64,000 bases of DNA. Source: Burkholderiaceae bacterium. GTDB taxonomy: Bacteria; Pseudomonadota; Gammaproteobacteria; Burkholderiales; Burkholderiaceae_B. Under the pieces are notes generated by a model, which was not told the origin of the DNA, did not search any database, and saw nothing but the letters and a program-made list of their open reading frames with translations. The position numbers and the translations under genes were made by a program. The number at the start of each line of letters is the position of its first letter. Positions within the stretch are counted from its first letter, which is position 1. Of this stretch, positions 17,301 through 27,909 are shown piece after piece. The stretch spans positions 124,001 through 188,000 of the forward strand of contig JAMNXR010000002.1 in assembly GCA_023653055.1 (NCBI GenBank). The letters run 5' to 3'.

Positions 17301-17393
17301 GATTGCGGTATCACCTTACGTGGTAACAACGACTTGCAAGTTGGCGATCAACTCGAAATTTTTGAAATCAGGGAAGTGGCGCGCACGCTTTAA
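14355..17393 (+). CDS. infB: Translation initiation factor IF-2
   Basis: GTPase that delivers fMet-tRNA to the 30S initiation complex. The 1012 aa comprise the IF2N domain (1-~60), a long Ala/Pro/Glu-rich variable linker (~100-420), a second IF2N (~430-490), the G domain with GHVDHGKT at 522-529, DTPGHEAF and NKIDKP, then domains II, III and the fMet-tRNA-binding C2 domain. It is longer than E. coli IF-2 (890 aa) because of the linker, as in other Burkholderiales. A GAGAGAG stretch 6 nt before the ATG acts as ribosome-binding site. It is followed by rbfA after 9 nt. Confidence 0.97.
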   Translation: MSSNTVAQFAIELKMPANVLLEQLRAAGVELTSVEDHVTDGDKARLLESLRRSHGATEGKKITLTRRQTSEIRQADGSGRSRTIQVEVRKKRVFVKRDTPELGDAAQSADLDADKVVHSEALESTAPVLTAEPTPVTIATSAPTQTAPVPAEPVAQEQAPEPVAVTSLPETVDRVSEQAAAQAAAKAAAKALNQALNPSPVSAQAEEPVAKAASSSPIAQAPVEPTVAPDEASTPEAAPNADSQASASSETASVQHSDVSDSVPTSAEAADPAKPAKSVRGRAVPPVHAAPIEGEARDEARRVSEAEAAALRNMLNRPRKLVQPEPEAAALSGTLHKPASTPAAGKGAKKEGTSDASGKKVLKSGEMASTWSDDASRKKPAEKRDAPAAPGRDGWRAAGGKTKSSGKKGARGQNNVVPDRREPVPVEFIAREIHVPETISVADLAHKMSVKAGEVIKHLMKLGQMVTINQVLDQETAMIVVEELGHKAIAAKLDDPEAFLDESVPHEDAQLFARAPVVTVMGHVDHGKTSLLDYIRRAKVASGEAGGITQHIGAYHVQTERGMVTFLDTPGHEAFTAMRARGAKATDIVILVVAADDGVMPQTKEAIHHAKAAGVPLVVAVNKIDKPDANPERVKQELVVEEVVPEEYGGDVPFISVSAKTGQGIDELLENVLLQAEVLELKAAIEAPAKGIVIEARLDKGRGPVATILVQSGTLHRGDVVLAGASYGRVRAMLDENGKPIQSAGPSIPVEIQGLTEVPSAGDELMSLADERRAREIALFRQGKFRDVKLARQQAAKLESMFENIVEGSQTLSLIVKTDVQGSQEALVASLLKLSTEEVRVQVVHAAVGGISESDVNLGIASGAVIIGFNVRADASSKKLAENNGVDIRYYNIIYDAVDEIKLAMSGMLAPEKREEVIGMVEIREVYTISRIGTVAGCMVTDGVVRRDSQIRLLRNNVVHWTGGLESLRRFKDDAKEVKSGFDCGITLRGNNDLQVGDQLEIFEIREVARTL

Positions 17394-17402
17394 TGCCAAC
17401 TC

Positions 17403-17804
17403 ATGAGTCGTCATAAGCAAAAATCCTCGCCCAGCCGCAATCTAAGGCTTGCTGACCAGATCCAAAAGGATCTGGCCATCATCATTCAGCGCGAAATCGA
17501 TATGAGTCGCGCGGGTTTGATCACGCTTTCTGGGATTGAGCTGACGACTGATTATGCGCACGCCAAAGTCTATTTCACCGTTCTCGGGGCCGAAGCCGAA
17601 CTAGCTCAAGCTTTATTGAATGAAAAAGCGGGTTGGTTTCATTCCCAGTTGTACAAGTTACTGCATATTCACACTGTGCCAACGTTGCACTTCTTTCATG
17701 ATCCGCGTCTCAAACACGGTATCGCGATGTCCGCATTGATTGATCAGGCAAATTTACCTGGACAATACGCGGGCCTCCCTGACGAGCCTGATGACAAGCC
17801 TTAA
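17403..17804 (+). CDS. rbfA: 30S ribosome-binding factor RbfA
   Basis: Cold-shock ribosome assembly factor binding the 30S neck during 16S rRNA 5'-end maturation. The 133-aa KH-like protein starts with [20 protein letters not shown] and contains the family segments [21 protein letters not shown] and [14 protein letters not shown], given as [18 protein letters not shown] and [11 protein letters not shown]. It sits between infB and truB in the standard order, 9 nt after infB, with no room for a separate promoter. Confidence 0.95.
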   Translation: MSRHKQKSSPSRNLRLADQIQKDLAIIIQREIDMSRAGLITLSGIELTTDYAHAKVYFTVLGAEAELAQALLNEKAGWFHSQLYKLLHIHTVPTLHFFHDPRLKHGIAMSALIDQANLPGQYAGLPDEPDDKP

Positions 17805-17828
17805 GGCTGTCGTTTTGGAAAACTGACG

Positions 17829-18635
17829 ATGGCTAAAAAACGCGGGCGTGTGCTCGATGGTGTGTTGTTGCTGGACAAGCCTGTGGGTTTGTCGAGTAAT
17901 CACGCACTTCAGCGCGCTAAGCACGCCATGGAAGCCCAGAAAGCGGGTCATACAGGCACGCTCGATCCATTTGCAACAGGTTTGTTAGTGTGCTGCATGG
18001 GACGCGCCACCAAAATTTCTGGTGCGATGTTGAGTGCAGACAAGGGTTATCGGGCTACGATCGCATTCGGTCGCGAAACGGATTCGGGCGACTTGACCGG
18101 AATTGTTGTGAGCCAAGCCCCCACGGATTTTTCTGGCATTACCGAAGCCGCATTGCGTCCCGTGCTTGAGCGTTTTATGGGCACCCAAATGCAGATTCCT
18201 CCAATGGTGTCTGCGTTAAAACGAGACGGCAAGCCACTATATGAGTACGCACGTCAGGGGATCGTGCTTGAGCGCGAGCCCAGAGAGATCACGATTCGCC
18301 AGCTTGAATTGCTGAGCATGACACCAACGACGGCTGTCATACAGGTGTTATGTACAAAAGGTACATATATCCGGACGCTGGCACAAGATATTGGTCGAGC
18401 ATTGGGTTGTTTTGCACATTTATCCGCGTTGCGGCGTACGCAAGTCGGTCCTTTTTCGCTCGATGATGCGATTGAATTAGAAACATTACAAACGATGGAG
18501 TCACCGGAAAGTGTCTTGATCGCGATAGAAGATTTACCCGCTGAGCTTGTGCCAGCGAAAAAAAGCACAGCTTCGCCAGGTGGTGTTTCGCCTGGTTCCA
18601 TTCATGTATCACCTGCGGACGATTTGTCCGCTTAG
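17829..18635 (+). CDS. truB: tRNA pseudouridine(55) synthase TruB
   Basis: Makes pseudouridine 55 in the T loop of nearly all tRNAs. The catalytic motif GHTGTLDPFATGLL carries the nucleophile Asp46. Other marks are LLDKPVGLSSN near the start, GRETDSGD, MVSALKRDGKPLYEYARQG and KGTYIRTLAQDIG. At 268 aa the C-terminal extension beyond the catalytic domain is short, ending in a Ser/Pro-rich tail instead of a full PUA domain. It lies 24 nt after rbfA and 18 nt before typA in the same transcription unit. Confidence 0.96.
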   Translation: MAKKRGRVLDGVLLLDKPVGLSSNHALQRAKHAMEAQKAGHTGTLDPFATGLLVCCMGRATKISGAMLSADKGYRATIAFGRETDSGDLTGIVVSQAPTDFSGITEAALRPVLERFMGTQMQIPPMVSALKRDGKPLYEYARQGIVLEREPREITIRQLELLSMTPTTAVIQVLCTKGTYIRTLAQDIGRALGCFAHLSALRRTQVGPFSLDDAIELETLQTMESPESVLIAIEDLPAELVPAKKSTASPGGVSPGSIHVSPADDLSA

Positions 18636-18653
18636 ACTCACTAAAGGATTTGT

Positions 18654-20474
18654 ATGTCACGCGCATTGCGTAACGTTGCGATTATTGCCCACGTCGACCA
18701 CGGCAAAACGACACTCGTCGACCAACTTTTGCGTCAGTCCGGTACCTTCCGGACGAACGAACGCATGACTGAGCGCGTAATGGACTCCAACGATCTTGAA
18801 AAAGAACGTGGCATTACGATTCTGTCAAAAAACTGTGCCGTCGAGTACGAAGGTACACATATCAACATTGTGGATACACCCGGACACGCTGACTTTGGTG
18901 GTGAGGTGGAGCGCGTATTGTCGATGGTTGACGGCGTGTTGTTGTTGGTCGATGCCGTCGAAGGTCCGATGCCACAAACGCGTTTTGTGACAAAGAAAGC
19001 GCTGGCCCTTGGACTCAAGCCCATTGTCGTGATTAACAAAGTGGATCGTCCAGGCGCACGTTGCGACTTTGTGATCAATGCGACGTTTGAGTTGTTTGAC
19101 AAGCTTGGTGCGACAGAAGAGCAGTTGGACTTTCCGGTGATTTACGCTTCAGGCTTGAATGGCTATGCCGGTCCAACCGAGGACGTCCGTGAAGGCGATA
19201 TGCGTCCACTATTCAATGCCATTCTTGAGCATGTGCCGATGCGTGAAGATGATCCTGAGGCGCCTTTGCAGCTTCAGATCACCTCGATTGATTACAGCAC
19301 CTATGTTGGCAAAATCGGCATTGGCCGGATTCGTCGTGGCCGTGTGAAAACCGGCATGGATGTGGTGTGCTTGAATGGCCCAGATGGTGCGACCTTCAAG
19401 GGACGCGTCAACCAGGTCCTGAAATTCAAAGGTCTTGAGCGCGAGATCGTGGACAGTGCGATTGCAGGCGACATCGTGCTGGTCAACGGTATCGAAGACA
19501 TCGCAATTGGTACTACCTTGTGTGCGCCTGAAAAAGTTGAAGGTTTGCCGATGCTCAAGATTGATGAGCCTACGCTGACCATGAACTTCATGGTCAATAC
19601 CAGTCCATTGGCGGGTCGCGAAGGTAAGTTTGTGACGAGCCGTCAGTTGCGTGAGCGTCTTGATCGTGAGCTCAAGTCCAACATGGCCTTGCGTGTGCGC
19701 GATACAGACGACGATACCGTTTTTGAAGTCTCAGGTCGTGGTGAATTGCATCTGACGATTTTGATTGAAACAATGCGACGCGAAGGCTACGAGATGGCCG
19801 TATCACGTCCTCGCGTAGTGTTCAAAGAGGAAAACGGTGTCAAACTCGAGCCATACGAAAACCTGAGCATTGACCTTGAGGACAATACGCAAGGTGGAGT
19901 AATGGAAGAACTCGGCAAACGAAAAGCCGAGTTGCTCGACATGGTCAGTGATGGTCGTGGACGCACACGTCTCGAGTACCGTGTACCCGCGCGCGGTCTG
20001 ATCGGCTTTCAGGGCGATTTTATGACGATGACGCGTGGTAACGGTTTGATGAGCCACACGTTTGATGCATATGGTCCCGTCAAGGATGGCATGCTTGGAG
20101 AGCGTCATAACGGCGTACTGATTAGTCAGGACGATGGCGCTGCGGTAGCCTACGCGCTCTGGAAACTTCAGGATCGCGGTCGCATGTTTGTCGTACACAA
20201 TGATCCTGTATACGAAGGCATGATTATTGGTATTCACAGCCGAGACAATGACTTGGTCGTGAACCCAATCAAGGGCAAACAGCTGACCAACGTGCGCGCT
20301 TCGGGTACGGATGAAGCTGTTCGCTTGGTGCCCCCAGTCGACATGAGCCTTGAGTACGCGGTCGAATTCATCAGCGATGATGAGTTGGTCGAGGTGACAC
20401 CCAAGAGCATTCGCTTGCGTAAGCGTTACCTCAAAGAGCACGAGCGTCGTAAGATGTCGCGTGATGGCGCCTAA
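18654..20474 (+). CDS. typA: Ribosome-associated GTPase TypA/BipA
   Basis: EF-G-like GTPase that binds 70S ribosomes and aids 50S assembly under stress and cold. The 606 aa show the P loop AHVDHGKT (12-19), the switch segment [27 protein letters not shown], and the TypA-specific C-terminal domain with [18 protein letters not shown]. It closes the scpB-to-typA run and is followed by a strong bidirectional terminator. AAAGGATTTG before the ATG is the ribosome-binding site. Confidence 0.97.
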   Translation: MSRALRNVAIIAHVDHGKTTLVDQLLRQSGTFRTNERMTERVMDSNDLEKERGITILSKNCAVEYEGTHINIVDTPGHADFGGEVERVLSMVDGVLLLVDAVEGPMPQTRFVTKKALALGLKPIVVINKVDRPGARCDFVINATFELFDKLGATEEQLDFPVIYASGLNGYAGPTEDVREGDMRPLFNAILEHVPMREDDPEAPLQLQITSIDYSTYVGKIGIGRIRRGRVKTGMDVVCLNGPDGATFKGRVNQVLKFKGLEREIVDSAIAGDIVLVNGIEDIAIGTTLCAPEKVEGLPMLKIDEPTLTMNFMVNTSPLAGREGKFVTSRQLRERLDRELKSNMALRVRDTDDDTVFEVSGRGELHLTILIETMRREGYEMAVSRPRVVFKEENGVKLEPYENLSIDLEDNTQGGVMEELGKRKAELLDMVSDGRGRTRLEYRVPARGLIGFQGDFMTMTRGNGLMSHTFDAYGPVKDGMLGERHNGVLISQDDGAAVAYALWKLQDRGRMFVVHNDPVYEGMIIGIHSRDNDLVVNPIKGKQLTNVRASGTDEAVRLVPPVDMSLEYAVEFISDDELVEVTPKSIRLRKRYLKEHERRKMSRDGA

Positions 20475-20491
20475 TTATCGCCACTGTCAAT

Positions 20492-20520
20492 AAAAAAACG
20501 CAGCCTAGGCTGCGTTTTTT
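20492..20520. terminator. Bidirectional terminator between typA and gabD
   Basis: AAAAAACGCAGCCTAGGCTGCGTTTTTT is symmetrical (shown here only by its core CGCAGCC-TAGG-CTGCG region): a GC-rich stem flanked by A6 and T6, lying between the convergent typA and gabD genes, so it can end transcription from both sides. Confidence 0.92.
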
Positions 20521-20559
20521 ATCCGGCTACGATATTTAACCGTAGCCCCCCCCGGAGAC

Positions 20560-22044
20560 TTAGATGCCGCCTAAGCAAACGTATTTCATTTCCATAAAAT
20601 CATCCATGCCATAAACTGAGCCTTCGCGACCGAGTCCTGATTGTTTGACGCCTCCAAATGGTGCCATTTCATTGGAAATCAAACCCGTGTTGACGCCGAC
20701 CATGCCGTACTCAAGCGCTTCGGCGACGCGGAAGATACGACCAATATCGCGGCTGTAAAAGTAGGAAGCCAAGCCATAGTCGGTATTGTTCGCGAGGCGA
20801 ATGACTTCGGCTTCATCAGTAAACTTGACGATTGGCGCCAGAGGACCAAAGGTCTCTTCACGCATACACAGCATATCTTCACTGACTTGCGTGATGACAG
20901 TCGGTTGGTAAAAACGACCACCGCGCGCGTGTTTTGCGCCACCACACAAGATCTTGGCACCTTTCGCAACAGCATCCTGCACATGCTCTTCGACTTTTGC
21001 AACCGCCGCATCATCGATCAGGGGGCCCGTTGTGACCTTATCTTCAAATCCCTCACCCACAGACAGCGTGCCTGATACGCGTGCTGCGAGTTTTTCTGCA
21101 AAGCTTTCGTAGACCTTGGCGTGAACATAGAAGCGATTGGTGCAGACGCATGTTTGGCCTGCGTTGCGATACTTGGACACCATCGCGCCCTCGATCGCTG
21201 CATCGATGTCGGCATCTTCAAACACGATAAAAGGTGCGTGACCGCCAAGTTCAAGTGACAACTTTTTGAGGGTCGGTGCAGACTGCTGCATCAAAATGCG
21301 ACCGACTGGTGTTGAGCCTGTGAAGGTCAGCTTGCGTACAGTCGGGCTATTGCACAACACTTTACCGATAGCGATCGATTGATCGCTGTCACCCGTAATG
21401 ATGTTCAGTACGCCTGCTGGGATGCCTGCTTGCTCGGCCAACACCGCTAAGGCCAATGCTGACAGAGGTGTTTGCTCGGCAGGTTTGAGCACAATGGTAC
21501 AACCCGCTGCCAATGCCGGCGCAACTTTGCGTGTAATCATTGCCGTGGGGAAATTCCATGGCGTAATCGCCGCGCAGACACCGATCGGCTCGCGCAGGAC
21601 CAGCATGCGGTTGGTGGCAATCGGTGCCGAGATCGTGTCGCCCATGACGCGCTTAGCCTGCTCGGCAAACCATTCAACAAATGATGCACCGTAGGCGATC
21701 TCTCCCTTTGCCTCTGCAAAAGGCTTGCCCTGTTCGACGGTCATAATCCGAGCCAAATCATCTGTATTGGCGATAATCAAGTCAAACCACTTGCGTAGAA
21801 TCGCGGAGCGCTCTTTGGCGGTGCGTGCACGCCAAGCTGGAAAGGCCGCCTGCGCTGCATCGATGGCAACTTGTGCGTGGTCAGCGCCAAGGTTGGCGAC
21901 ATGTGCGATGTGTCCACCAGTGGCAGGGTTGTCAACAGCAAATACACCGCCGTCTTTGGCGTCGACCCACTGACCGTTTAAATAGGACTGCGTACGCAGT
22001 AAGTCAGGGTTGTTGAGTTTGATTGGAAATACGGCGCGATCCAT
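20560..22044 (-). CDS. gabD: NADP-dependent succinate-semialdehyde dehydrogenase
   Basis: Aldehyde dehydrogenase oxidising succinate semialdehyde (or glutarate semialdehyde) to the diacid, the last step of GABA use. At 494 aa it has the usual ALDH motifs: TPWNFPTAMITRKVAPALAA, LTFTGSTPVGR, the ELGGHAPFIVFEDAD glutamate and the catalytic cysteine in NAGQTCVCTNRF. The GabD-type adjacent second cysteine (CVC) is present. The ATG at 22044 follows GGAG and is preferred over an upstream in-frame ATG at 22065. It lies 71 nt downstream of the LOG-family gene on the same strand. No gabT or GABA transporter is nearby, so it may serve other semialdehydes. Confidence 0.88.
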   Translation of the reverse strand: MDRAVFPIKLNNPDLLRTQSYLNGQWVDAKDGGVFAVDNPATGGHIAHVANLGADHAQVAIDAAQAAFPAWRARTAKERSAILRKWFDLIIANTDDLARIMTVEQGKPFAEAKGEIAYGASFVEWFAEQAKRVMGDTISAPIATNRMLVLREPIGVCAAITPWNFPTAMITRKVAPALAAGCTIVLKPAEQTPLSALALAVLAEQAGIPAGVLNIITGDSDQSIAIGKVLCNSPTVRKLTFTGSTPVGRILMQQSAPTLKKLSLELGGHAPFIVFEDADIDAAIEGAMVSKYRNAGQTCVCTNRFYVHAKVYESFAEKLAARVSGTLSVGEGFEDKVTTGPLIDDAAVAKVEEHVQDAVAKGAKILCGGAKHARGGRFYQPTVITQVSEDMLCMREETFGPLAPIVKFTDEAEVIRLANNTDYGLASYFYSRDIGRIFRVAEALEYGMVGVNTGLISNEMAPFGGVKQSGLGREGSVYGMDDFMEMKYVCLGGI

Positions 22045-22115
22045 GTTGTCTCCGACAATAATCAATAAATGAACGTCAATGCATAACTATCAATCATTCT
22101 AGTGCAGTAAAACTT

Positions 22116-22796
22116 TTAGACGGGCGCGTTGGGTTGGCGACCGAGGATTCCAGGATGATCACGGTAAAAATCCACTAAATGTTGTACGACGCGTGCTGGG
22201 TCGTCTTCTATGCGCAGCGTGTGACGATCCAACGGATTAATCAGTGCGGTTTGCTCAAGCTGTGTGCGAACCCAATCCAAGAGCCCCCCCCAAAAGGTTG
22301 ATCCGACCAAAATCACGGGACCCGGCGGAATTTTGCCCGTTTGAATCAGTGTCACGGCTTCGAAAAGCTCGTCGAGCGTACCAAAGCCGCCTGGCAACAC
22401 AACATAGGCCAGACTATGCATAAAAAAAGTGGCTTTACGTGACACAAAGTGCTGGAACGGCAGGGCGATTGTCTGGAAGTCGTTGTGTTTAGCTTCTTTT
22501 GCCAATTTGATATGTAAACCAATGCTCGCACCTCCTGCCTCAAACGCTCCTTTGTTTGCCGCCTCCATGATACCTGGGCCGCCGCCTGCAATAATGGTAA
22601 AGCCTGCCTTGGCCAGTCCGCGAGCAATTTGTTCGCTCGTTTCGTAATGGGGGGAGTCTTTTTTGATCCTTGCGCTACCAAATATACTGATAGCAGGTCC
22701 AATCTTGGCCAGAGTCTCTGCTGCATGCAGCATCTCTGACATAATTTGGGTTGTTTGCTGCAGTGCTGGCGAAACTACTTCTTCTTTGTGGCCCAT
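22116..22796 (-). CDS. LOG-family (TIGR00730) nucleotide 5'-monophosphate nucleosidase
   Basis: Rossmann-fold protein of the Lonely Guy group. The family motif PGGFGTLDELFEA is intact, as is GGGPGIMEAANKGAFEAGG, so the phosphoribohydrolase site that cleaves the N-glycosidic bond of AMP or cytokinin nucleotides should work; PpnN-type nucleotide degradation is also possible. Length 226 aa. Its start ATG (22796-22794) overlaps the polA ATG on the other strand (CATG), leaving no intergenic DNA; AAGG lies 8 nt upstream inside polA. A downstream Met at about residue 20 is an alternative start. Confidence 0.88.
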   Translation of the reverse strand: MGHKEEVVSPALQQTTQIMSEMLHAAETLAKIGPAISIFGSARIKKDSPHYETSEQIARGLAKAGFTIIAGGGPGIMEAANKGAFEAGGASIGLHIKLAKEAKHNDFQTIALPFQHFVSRKATFFMHSLAYVVLPGGFGTLDELFEAVTLIQTGKIPPGPVILVGSTFWGGLLDWVRTQLEQTALINPLDRHTLRIEDDPARVVQHLVDFYRDHPGILGRQPNAPV

Positions 22797-25515
22797 GAAA
22801 AAAACCTTGTTGCTAGTCGATGGATCGAGTTATTTGTATCGTGCCTTTCACGCGATGCCTGATTTGCGCAATGCGCAGGGTGAGCCGACGGGCGCCATTT
22901 ACGGCGTCGTCAATATGATGCGTAAAATGTTACATGATTACCAAGCGCAGTATGCCGCATGTGTATTCGATGTGCGCGGTAAGACCTTTCGCGAAGACCT
23001 CTATCCAGAATATAAGTCACATCGTCCTCCCATGCCTGAGGATCTGGCGGCTCAGATTGAGCCCATTCACGAGGCGATTCGCGCCATGGGTTGGGCGGTC
23101 ATCGGTGTCCAAGGGGTAGAGGCAGACGATGTCATCGGTACTCTCGCGCACTGGGCGACAGATCAAGACGTGCATACAGTGATTTCAACGGGCGATAAAG
23201 ACTTGGCGCAGCTCGTCACGCCGCATGTCACTCTTGTGAACACCATGTCCAATGAAAAACTTGACCCAAATGGCGTTGTGCGTAAATTTGGTGTCCCCCC
23301 AGAGCGCATCGTTGACTATCTCATGCTGGTTGGCGATACGGTCGATAATGTCCCGGGTGTTCAAAAAGTCGGTCCTAAAACGGCCGCCAAATGGATTGAA
23401 GAGTTCGGCTCTGTGGATGCCTTGGTAGAGCGGGCAGACGAGGTCAAGGGCGTGGCAGGCGATAACTTGCGCGCTGCAATCGCACAGTTTCCTCTCACGC
23501 GAGAATTGTTGACGGTCAAAATCGATTGTGACCTGACGCGCGAGGTTCCCAATATTGAAACCTTGTGTCCTAAAAGTCCGGATCAAGACGCATTAGTCAA
23601 ACTCTACGAACGTTATGGTTTTCGTTCCTGGCTTCGCGAACTCACAGGCGAGCAGGCGCGTGTACCCACAGGTGACGCGCGCGTCCCTGTCGAGGCTGTC
23701 AAGCCAGCCGCACCTGCGCATCAGCATTACGAGATGGTGACGGACTGGGCCCAGCTTGACGCTTGGTTGGCCAAGCTTGCTGTCGCAGACTGTGTGGCGC
23801 TTGATACAGAGACTACTTCTTTAGAGCCCATGCAGGCGCGCTTAGTCGGAATTTCTTTGTCTGTGGAGGCGGGCAGTGCCTGTTACATCCCTGTTGGTCA
23901 CCGAAGCACGGACGCCCAGGGGCAGCTTCCCAAGCAAGAAGTCCTGGCGCGGATGCAGTCCTGGCTTGAGGATGCACGCCCCACCAAGTTGTTACACCAC
24001 GCCAAGTACGACACACACGTGTTTGCCAATGAAGGCATTGACTTGCGCGGTGTCGCCAACGACACGATGTTGCAGGCCTATGTTTTAGAGTCGCACCGCG
24101 GGGTGGGTCTCGAAGAGTTATGTCAGCGGTACTTGGGTATCAAGGGCGTGTCCTACGAGGAGATTTGTGGCAAGGGTGCCCATCAAATTGGATTTGATCA
24201 GGTTGATCTTGAGCGCGCGACGCAATACGCCTGCGAGGATGCTGATTTTACGATGCGACTTCACGCCGTTCTCCGTCCACAGATACGCCAAGAGCCAAAG
24301 CTTGAGTACATTTACGCACTTGAAATGCAAGCGTCGCGGGTATTGTTTGAAATTGAGCGCACCGGTGTGGGGATCGATTCGGTTGAGTTGGGTCAACAAA
24401 GTCATGTGCTCGGACAGGAACTTCTCACGCTTGAAAAACGCGCATACGAATTGGCAGGGCAACCGTTCAATCTCAACTCACCCAAGCAGCTAGGAGAAAT
24501 ACTGTTTGGTAAAATGCAGCTGCCTGTCGTGCGTAAAACCGCAGGCGGAGCGCCTTCAACCGACGAAGAGGTGCTCACCAAACTCGCAGAGGACTATCCT
24601 TTGCCTAAAGTTTTGCTGGAGTATCGAGGCCTCGCCAAGCTCAAGTCCACCTATACGGACAAGCTTCCCAAAATGGTCAATCCCGCGACGGGCAGGGTGC
24701 ATACACATTACTCTCAAGCCTCTGTCATTACCGGTCGTCTAGCATCCTCAGAGCCCAATTTGCAAAATATCCCCGTTCGCTCCGAGGCCGGCCGCAGGGT
24801 GCGGGAGGCATTTATTGCGACTCAGGGAAAAATTGTTTCGGCGGACTATTCGCAAATTGAGTTGCGCGTCATGGCGCATGTTTCCAATGACGCTAATTTA
24901 CAAAAGGCTTTTGCCGCGGGAGAGGATATTCACCGCGCAACCGCATCAGAGGTCTTTGGTGTCGCGTTGGCCGATGTCACCGGAGAGCAGCGCCGCGCCG
25001 CCAAGGCGATTAATTTCGGCCTGATTTACGGCATGGGTGCGTTTGGCTTGGCAGCGAACTTAGGGATCACACGAGATGCCGCCCAGTCCTACATCGACCG
25101 TTATTTCACACGGTATCCCGGTGTGGCACAGTACATGGCCGAAACTAAAACACTTGCGCATGCACAAGGCTTTGTCGAAACGGTGTTTGGCAGACGGCTA
25201 TGGTTGTTAGACATTAATGCAGCTGGTGCACGTCGGGCAGGAGCTGAGCGTGCCGCGATCAATGCCCCTATGCAAGGCACCGCAGCCGATCTGATCAAGC
25301 TCGCAATGGTGGCGGTACAAAACTGGCTGCGCGACCAGCACTTAAGCAGCAAGATCGTCATGCAGGTCCATGACGAATTAGTGTTGGATGTGCCAGACGA
25401 CGAACTCGAACAAATCAAACAAAATCTACCCCGTTTAATGTGCGAGGTCGCAAGCTTGAAAGTTCCCTTGGTGGCCGAGGTGGGTGTCGGCCCCAATTGG
25501 GAACAAGCGCATTAA
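22795..25515 (+). CDS. polA: DNA polymerase I
   Basis: Replication and repair polymerase that removes RNA primers and fills gaps. The 906 aa hold the 5' nuclease domain ([20 protein letters not shown] at the start, [31 protein letters not shown]), an intact 3'-5' exonuclease ([30 protein letters not shown]), and the polymerase motifs A ([14 protein letters not shown]), B ([15 protein letters not shown]) and C (QVHDELVLD). The ATG at 22795 matches the family start; the frame is open further upstream but runs antisense through the LOG gene. No clear Shine-Dalgarno precedes the ATG. It overlaps htpX at the 3' end by 4 nt (TTAA holds both stops). Confidence 0.97.
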   Translation: MKKTLLLVDGSSYLYRAFHAMPDLRNAQGEPTGAIYGVVNMMRKMLHDYQAQYAACVFDVRGKTFREDLYPEYKSHRPPMPEDLAAQIEPIHEAIRAMGWAVIGVQGVEADDVIGTLAHWATDQDVHTVISTGDKDLAQLVTPHVTLVNTMSNEKLDPNGVVRKFGVPPERIVDYLMLVGDTVDNVPGVQKVGPKTAAKWIEEFGSVDALVERADEVKGVAGDNLRAAIAQFPLTRELLTVKIDCDLTREVPNIETLCPKSPDQDALVKLYERYGFRSWLRELTGEQARVPTGDARVPVEAVKPAAPAHQHYEMVTDWAQLDAWLAKLAVADCVALDTETTSLEPMQARLVGISLSVEAGSACYIPVGHRSTDAQGQLPKQEVLARMQSWLEDARPTKLLHHAKYDTHVFANEGIDLRGVANDTMLQAYVLESHRGVGLEELCQRYLGIKGVSYEEICGKGAHQIGFDQVDLERATQYACEDADFTMRLHAVLRPQIRQEPKLEYIYALEMQASRVLFEIERTGVGIDSVELGQQSHVLGQELLTLEKRAYELAGQPFNLNSPKQLGEILFGKMQLPVVRKTAGGAPSTDEEVLTKLAEDYPLPKVLLEYRGLAKLKSTYTDKLPKMVNPATGRVHTHYSQASVITGRLASSEPNLQNIPVRSEAGRRVREAFIATQGKIVSADYSQIELRVMAHVSNDANLQKAFAAGEDIHRATASEVFGVALADVTGEQRRAAKAINFGLIYGMGAFGLAANLGITRDAAQSYIDRYFTRYPGVAQYMAETKTLAHAQGFVETVFGRRLWLLDINAAGARRAGAERAAINAPMQGTAADLIKLAMVAVQNWLRDQHLSSKIVMQVHDELVLDVPDDELEQIKQNLPRLMCEVASLKVPLVAEVGVGPNWEQAH

Positions 25516-26393
25516 CGCACAGGCATATTTTGTAAAGCCTGAATACGTGCTGGGATAGGTGGGTGTGTTGCAAAGACGGCGCTGATGCCACCACGACCTG
25601 CGATACCAGAAGCCTCAAAGCTTTTGGGCAGATCGCCCGGCTCCAATCCACCTAGTCTGGCGAGGGCGCGGATCATGGGTTCGCGTGAGCTCAGTAGCTG
25701 TGCTGAGCCTGCGTCTGCACGGTATTCGCGTTGACGTGAAAACCAGGCCACAATCATGCTTGCAATGATGCCAAAGGCGATCTCACACACAATCACTGTC
25801 ACGTAGTAGCCGATGCCAAGGCCCTTGTCGTTTTTAAGAATCACGCGATCAACAAAATAGCCGACGATACGCGCAAAAAATACCACAAAGGTATTGACGA
25901 CACCTTGGATCAGCGTGAGGGTAATCATATCGCCGTTAGCGATGTGGGCCACCTCGTGCGCCAACACTGCCGAGATTTCTTCTTCGGTCATGCCATCCAG
26001 CAAACCCGTAGAGACGGCCACCAACGATTCATTACGGAAAGCGCCTGTTGCAAAGGCATTGGGCTCACCTTCGTAAATGGCGACTTCGGGTCGGCCAATG
26101 CCCGCCCGATCAGCCAGCTGATGCACTGTATCTAACAGCCATGCTTCGCGCGGACCTCCTGGTGCTTGCGGATCAATGACCTGTGCGCCCGTACTCCACT
26201 TTGCCATGGGTTTACTAATCAGCAAAGAGAAGATGGATCCAGTGAATCCGACAATCAAAGAAAAAATCAGCAACATCTGAACATTGAGGCCTTGCTGAGT
26301 AATAAAGCGATCAACGCCCAAAATGCTCAGCGTCACGCTTAGCACCAGCATCACAGCAAGGTTCGTGATCAAAAATAGAACAATTCTTTTCAT
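25512..26393 (-). CDS. htpX: Membrane zinc metalloprotease HtpX
   Basis: Inner-membrane M48 protease that degrades misfolded membrane proteins, working beside FtsH. Two N-terminal membrane spans (residues ~4-24 and ~35-57) precede the zinc motif HEVAH in [16 protein letters not shown]; two more hydrophobic segments follow (~150-175 and ~190-215), and a downstream glutamate region, [13 protein letters not shown], supplies the third ligand. At 293 aa it is full length. It lies 64 nt after the Rieske gene on the same strand and converges on polA, sharing the stop tetranucleotide TTAA. Confidence 0.95.
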   Translation of the reverse strand: MKRIVLFLITNLAVMLVLSVTLSILGVDRFITQQGLNVQMLLIFSLIVGFTGSIFSLLISKPMAKWSTGAQVIDPQAPGGPREAWLLDTVHQLADRAGIGRPEVAIYEGEPNAFATGAFRNESLVAVSTGLLDGMTEEEISAVLAHEVAHIANGDMITLTLIQGVVNTFVVFFARIVGYFVDRVILKNDKGLGIGYYVTVIVCEIAFGIIASMIVAWFSRQREYRADAGSAQLLSSREPMIRALARLGGLEPGDLPKSFEASGIAGRGGISAVFATHPPIPARIQALQNMPVR

Positions 26394-26457
26394 GTTTTTA
26401 AATGGGCAGTTGAACGTTAAGGGGAGACCACAACGGATACAAGTTTAGCTGTGACAA

Positions 26458-27651
26458 TCAGGGATTGAAAGAGTTCCCGGAGGGCCTGTTGGCGGGATGG
26501 TCGTCGAGTCCTTTGCCCATTGCCGCGCGATACCACTCGTGAAAGTGTTGCATCCCATCTTCCATCGGGGATTGATAAGGACCCGTTTCAGAAACACCAC
26601 GCTTGAGGAGGGCAAGCCGTCCTGCATCCATGCGTTCTGCGATCTCGTCATCCTCAATCGCCGTTTCCATGTATGCCTCGCGTTGGGCTTCGACAAATTC
26701 ACGCTCAAACAGGGCAATTTCTTCGGGGTAATAGAACTCGACGATATTGACTGTTTCTTGTGGTGATTTTGGGTAAAGCGTCGATAACACCAATACGTGT
26801 GGGTAAAGCTCGATCATGTGTCCGGGGAAATAGGTCACCCAGACCGCACCAAAATCCGGTGTGCGCCCCTGACGGAACTGCATCAGTTTTTCGTGCCAGG
26901 TTTTGTAGGCAGGCGATCCCGGTTGGGAAAGCGCTTGGTGCACGCCCACTCGTTGCATGCTGTAGTGCTCTGCAAACTCCCAGGATAAATCGTCGCATGT
27001 GACGAAATGACCCAAGCCGGGATGAAAAGGAGCGACGTGGTAATCCTCGAGGTAAACCTCAATAAAGGTTTTCCAGTTGTAGTTGCACTGATGCACTTCA
27101 ACATGGTCGAGCACATAGTCTGAAAAATCAAATTCAGGACGTTTAAAGAGTTTGCCGATGTCTGCCAGAGGATCGCGGGGACCTTCAAACATCAAACCGT
27201 GGCATTCCTTAAGAGGAAACCGTTCGAGGTTGAGGCAGGGTTTGTTGTCAAACTGAGGCGCACCCAGTAGTTGACCTTGTTTGTCATACGTCCATCGGTG
27301 AAGGGGGCACACGATATTGCCGCCAGTACCCACAAGATTGCCATGGGTATTGACGTGGCCGGCCACATTTCCAGTTTGTCCGCCGAGCATGAGCGCCTGC
27401 CGATGGCGACAAACGTTCGAAAGGAGTTCAACACCGTTTTCGCCGCGCACGAGTACGCGCCCATTGTTTTCATGGGACAAACTACGCCAGTCTCCAAGCT
27501 TGGGCACGCCTTTGTGGTGCCCGACATACGTGGAGGACTGTTTAAAAATATTAGCTTGCTCGCGTGCAAAAAGTGCTTCGTCAGAATAGGCGTTGACGTG
27601 CAGCTGAGTGCGAGCTGGGGCTAAGTGCACCATCCGACCAATGTCGGTCAT
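26458..27651 (-). CDS. Rieske non-heme iron oxygenase, alpha subunit-like
   Basis: Terminal oxygenase of the aromatic-ring-hydroxylating/choline monooxygenase type, 397 aa from ATG 27651, which follows GGAGGG. The Rieske ligands are Cys81/His83 (NVCRHR) and Cys115/His118 (CPLHRW), but 31 residues separate the two pairs where about 17 is usual, so there is a loop insertion of about 14 residues rich in Gly, Asn and His. Mononuclear iron ligands appear in EVYLEDYHVAPFHPG, with the last carboxylate expected in AIEDDEIAERMDAG. No reductase, ferredoxin or beta-subunit gene is near. A similar gene next to xseB-ispA-dxs occurs in other Burkholderiales as far as I recall. The substrate is unknown. Confidence 0.85.
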   Translation of the reverse strand: MTDIGRMVHLAPARTQLHVNAYSDEALFAREQANIFKQSSTYVGHHKGVPKLGDWRSLSHENNGRVLVRGENGVELLSNVCRHRQALMLGGQTGNVAGHVNTHGNLVGTGGNIVCPLHRWTYDKQGQLLGAPQFDNKPCLNLERFPLKECHGLMFEGPRDPLADIGKLFKRPEFDFSDYVLDHVEVHQCNYNWKTFIEVYLEDYHVAPFHPGLGHFVTCDDLSWEFAEHYSMQRVGVHQALSQPGSPAYKTWHEKLMQFRQGRTPDFGAVWVTYFPGHMIELYPHVLVLSTLYPKSPQETVNIVEFYYPEEIALFEREFVEAQREAYMETAIEDDEIAERMDAGRLALLKRGVSETGPYQSPMEDGMQHFHEWYRAAMGKGLDDHPANRPSGNSFNP

Positions 27652-27909
27652 GATTCCCTCCGCATGGAAGCATGCCAATGCGATATATGCTGCGCTGGCG
27701 CGAAGAAAAATCGGATTGGCCGATCACCATCACTAAGATCTGATTGTAACCCAAGCGATCGGGTACTAAGCCGTCGCTGATCTCGTACAATTGCTAATTA
27801 ATAGAGTATGACTGCCCTAAGGCGGCATTCAGCGGATTTATCGGCGTGTTCGCTGGTGTTATCCGAGCGTTTGGTATTGTTTGTTAGGCCGCGTTGATTG
27901 GAGTGTTGT

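Noticed and set aside
19803-20441. 212-codon antisense open frame in typA
   Set aside because: Shadow of the highly biased typA coding frame; no start signal or domain.
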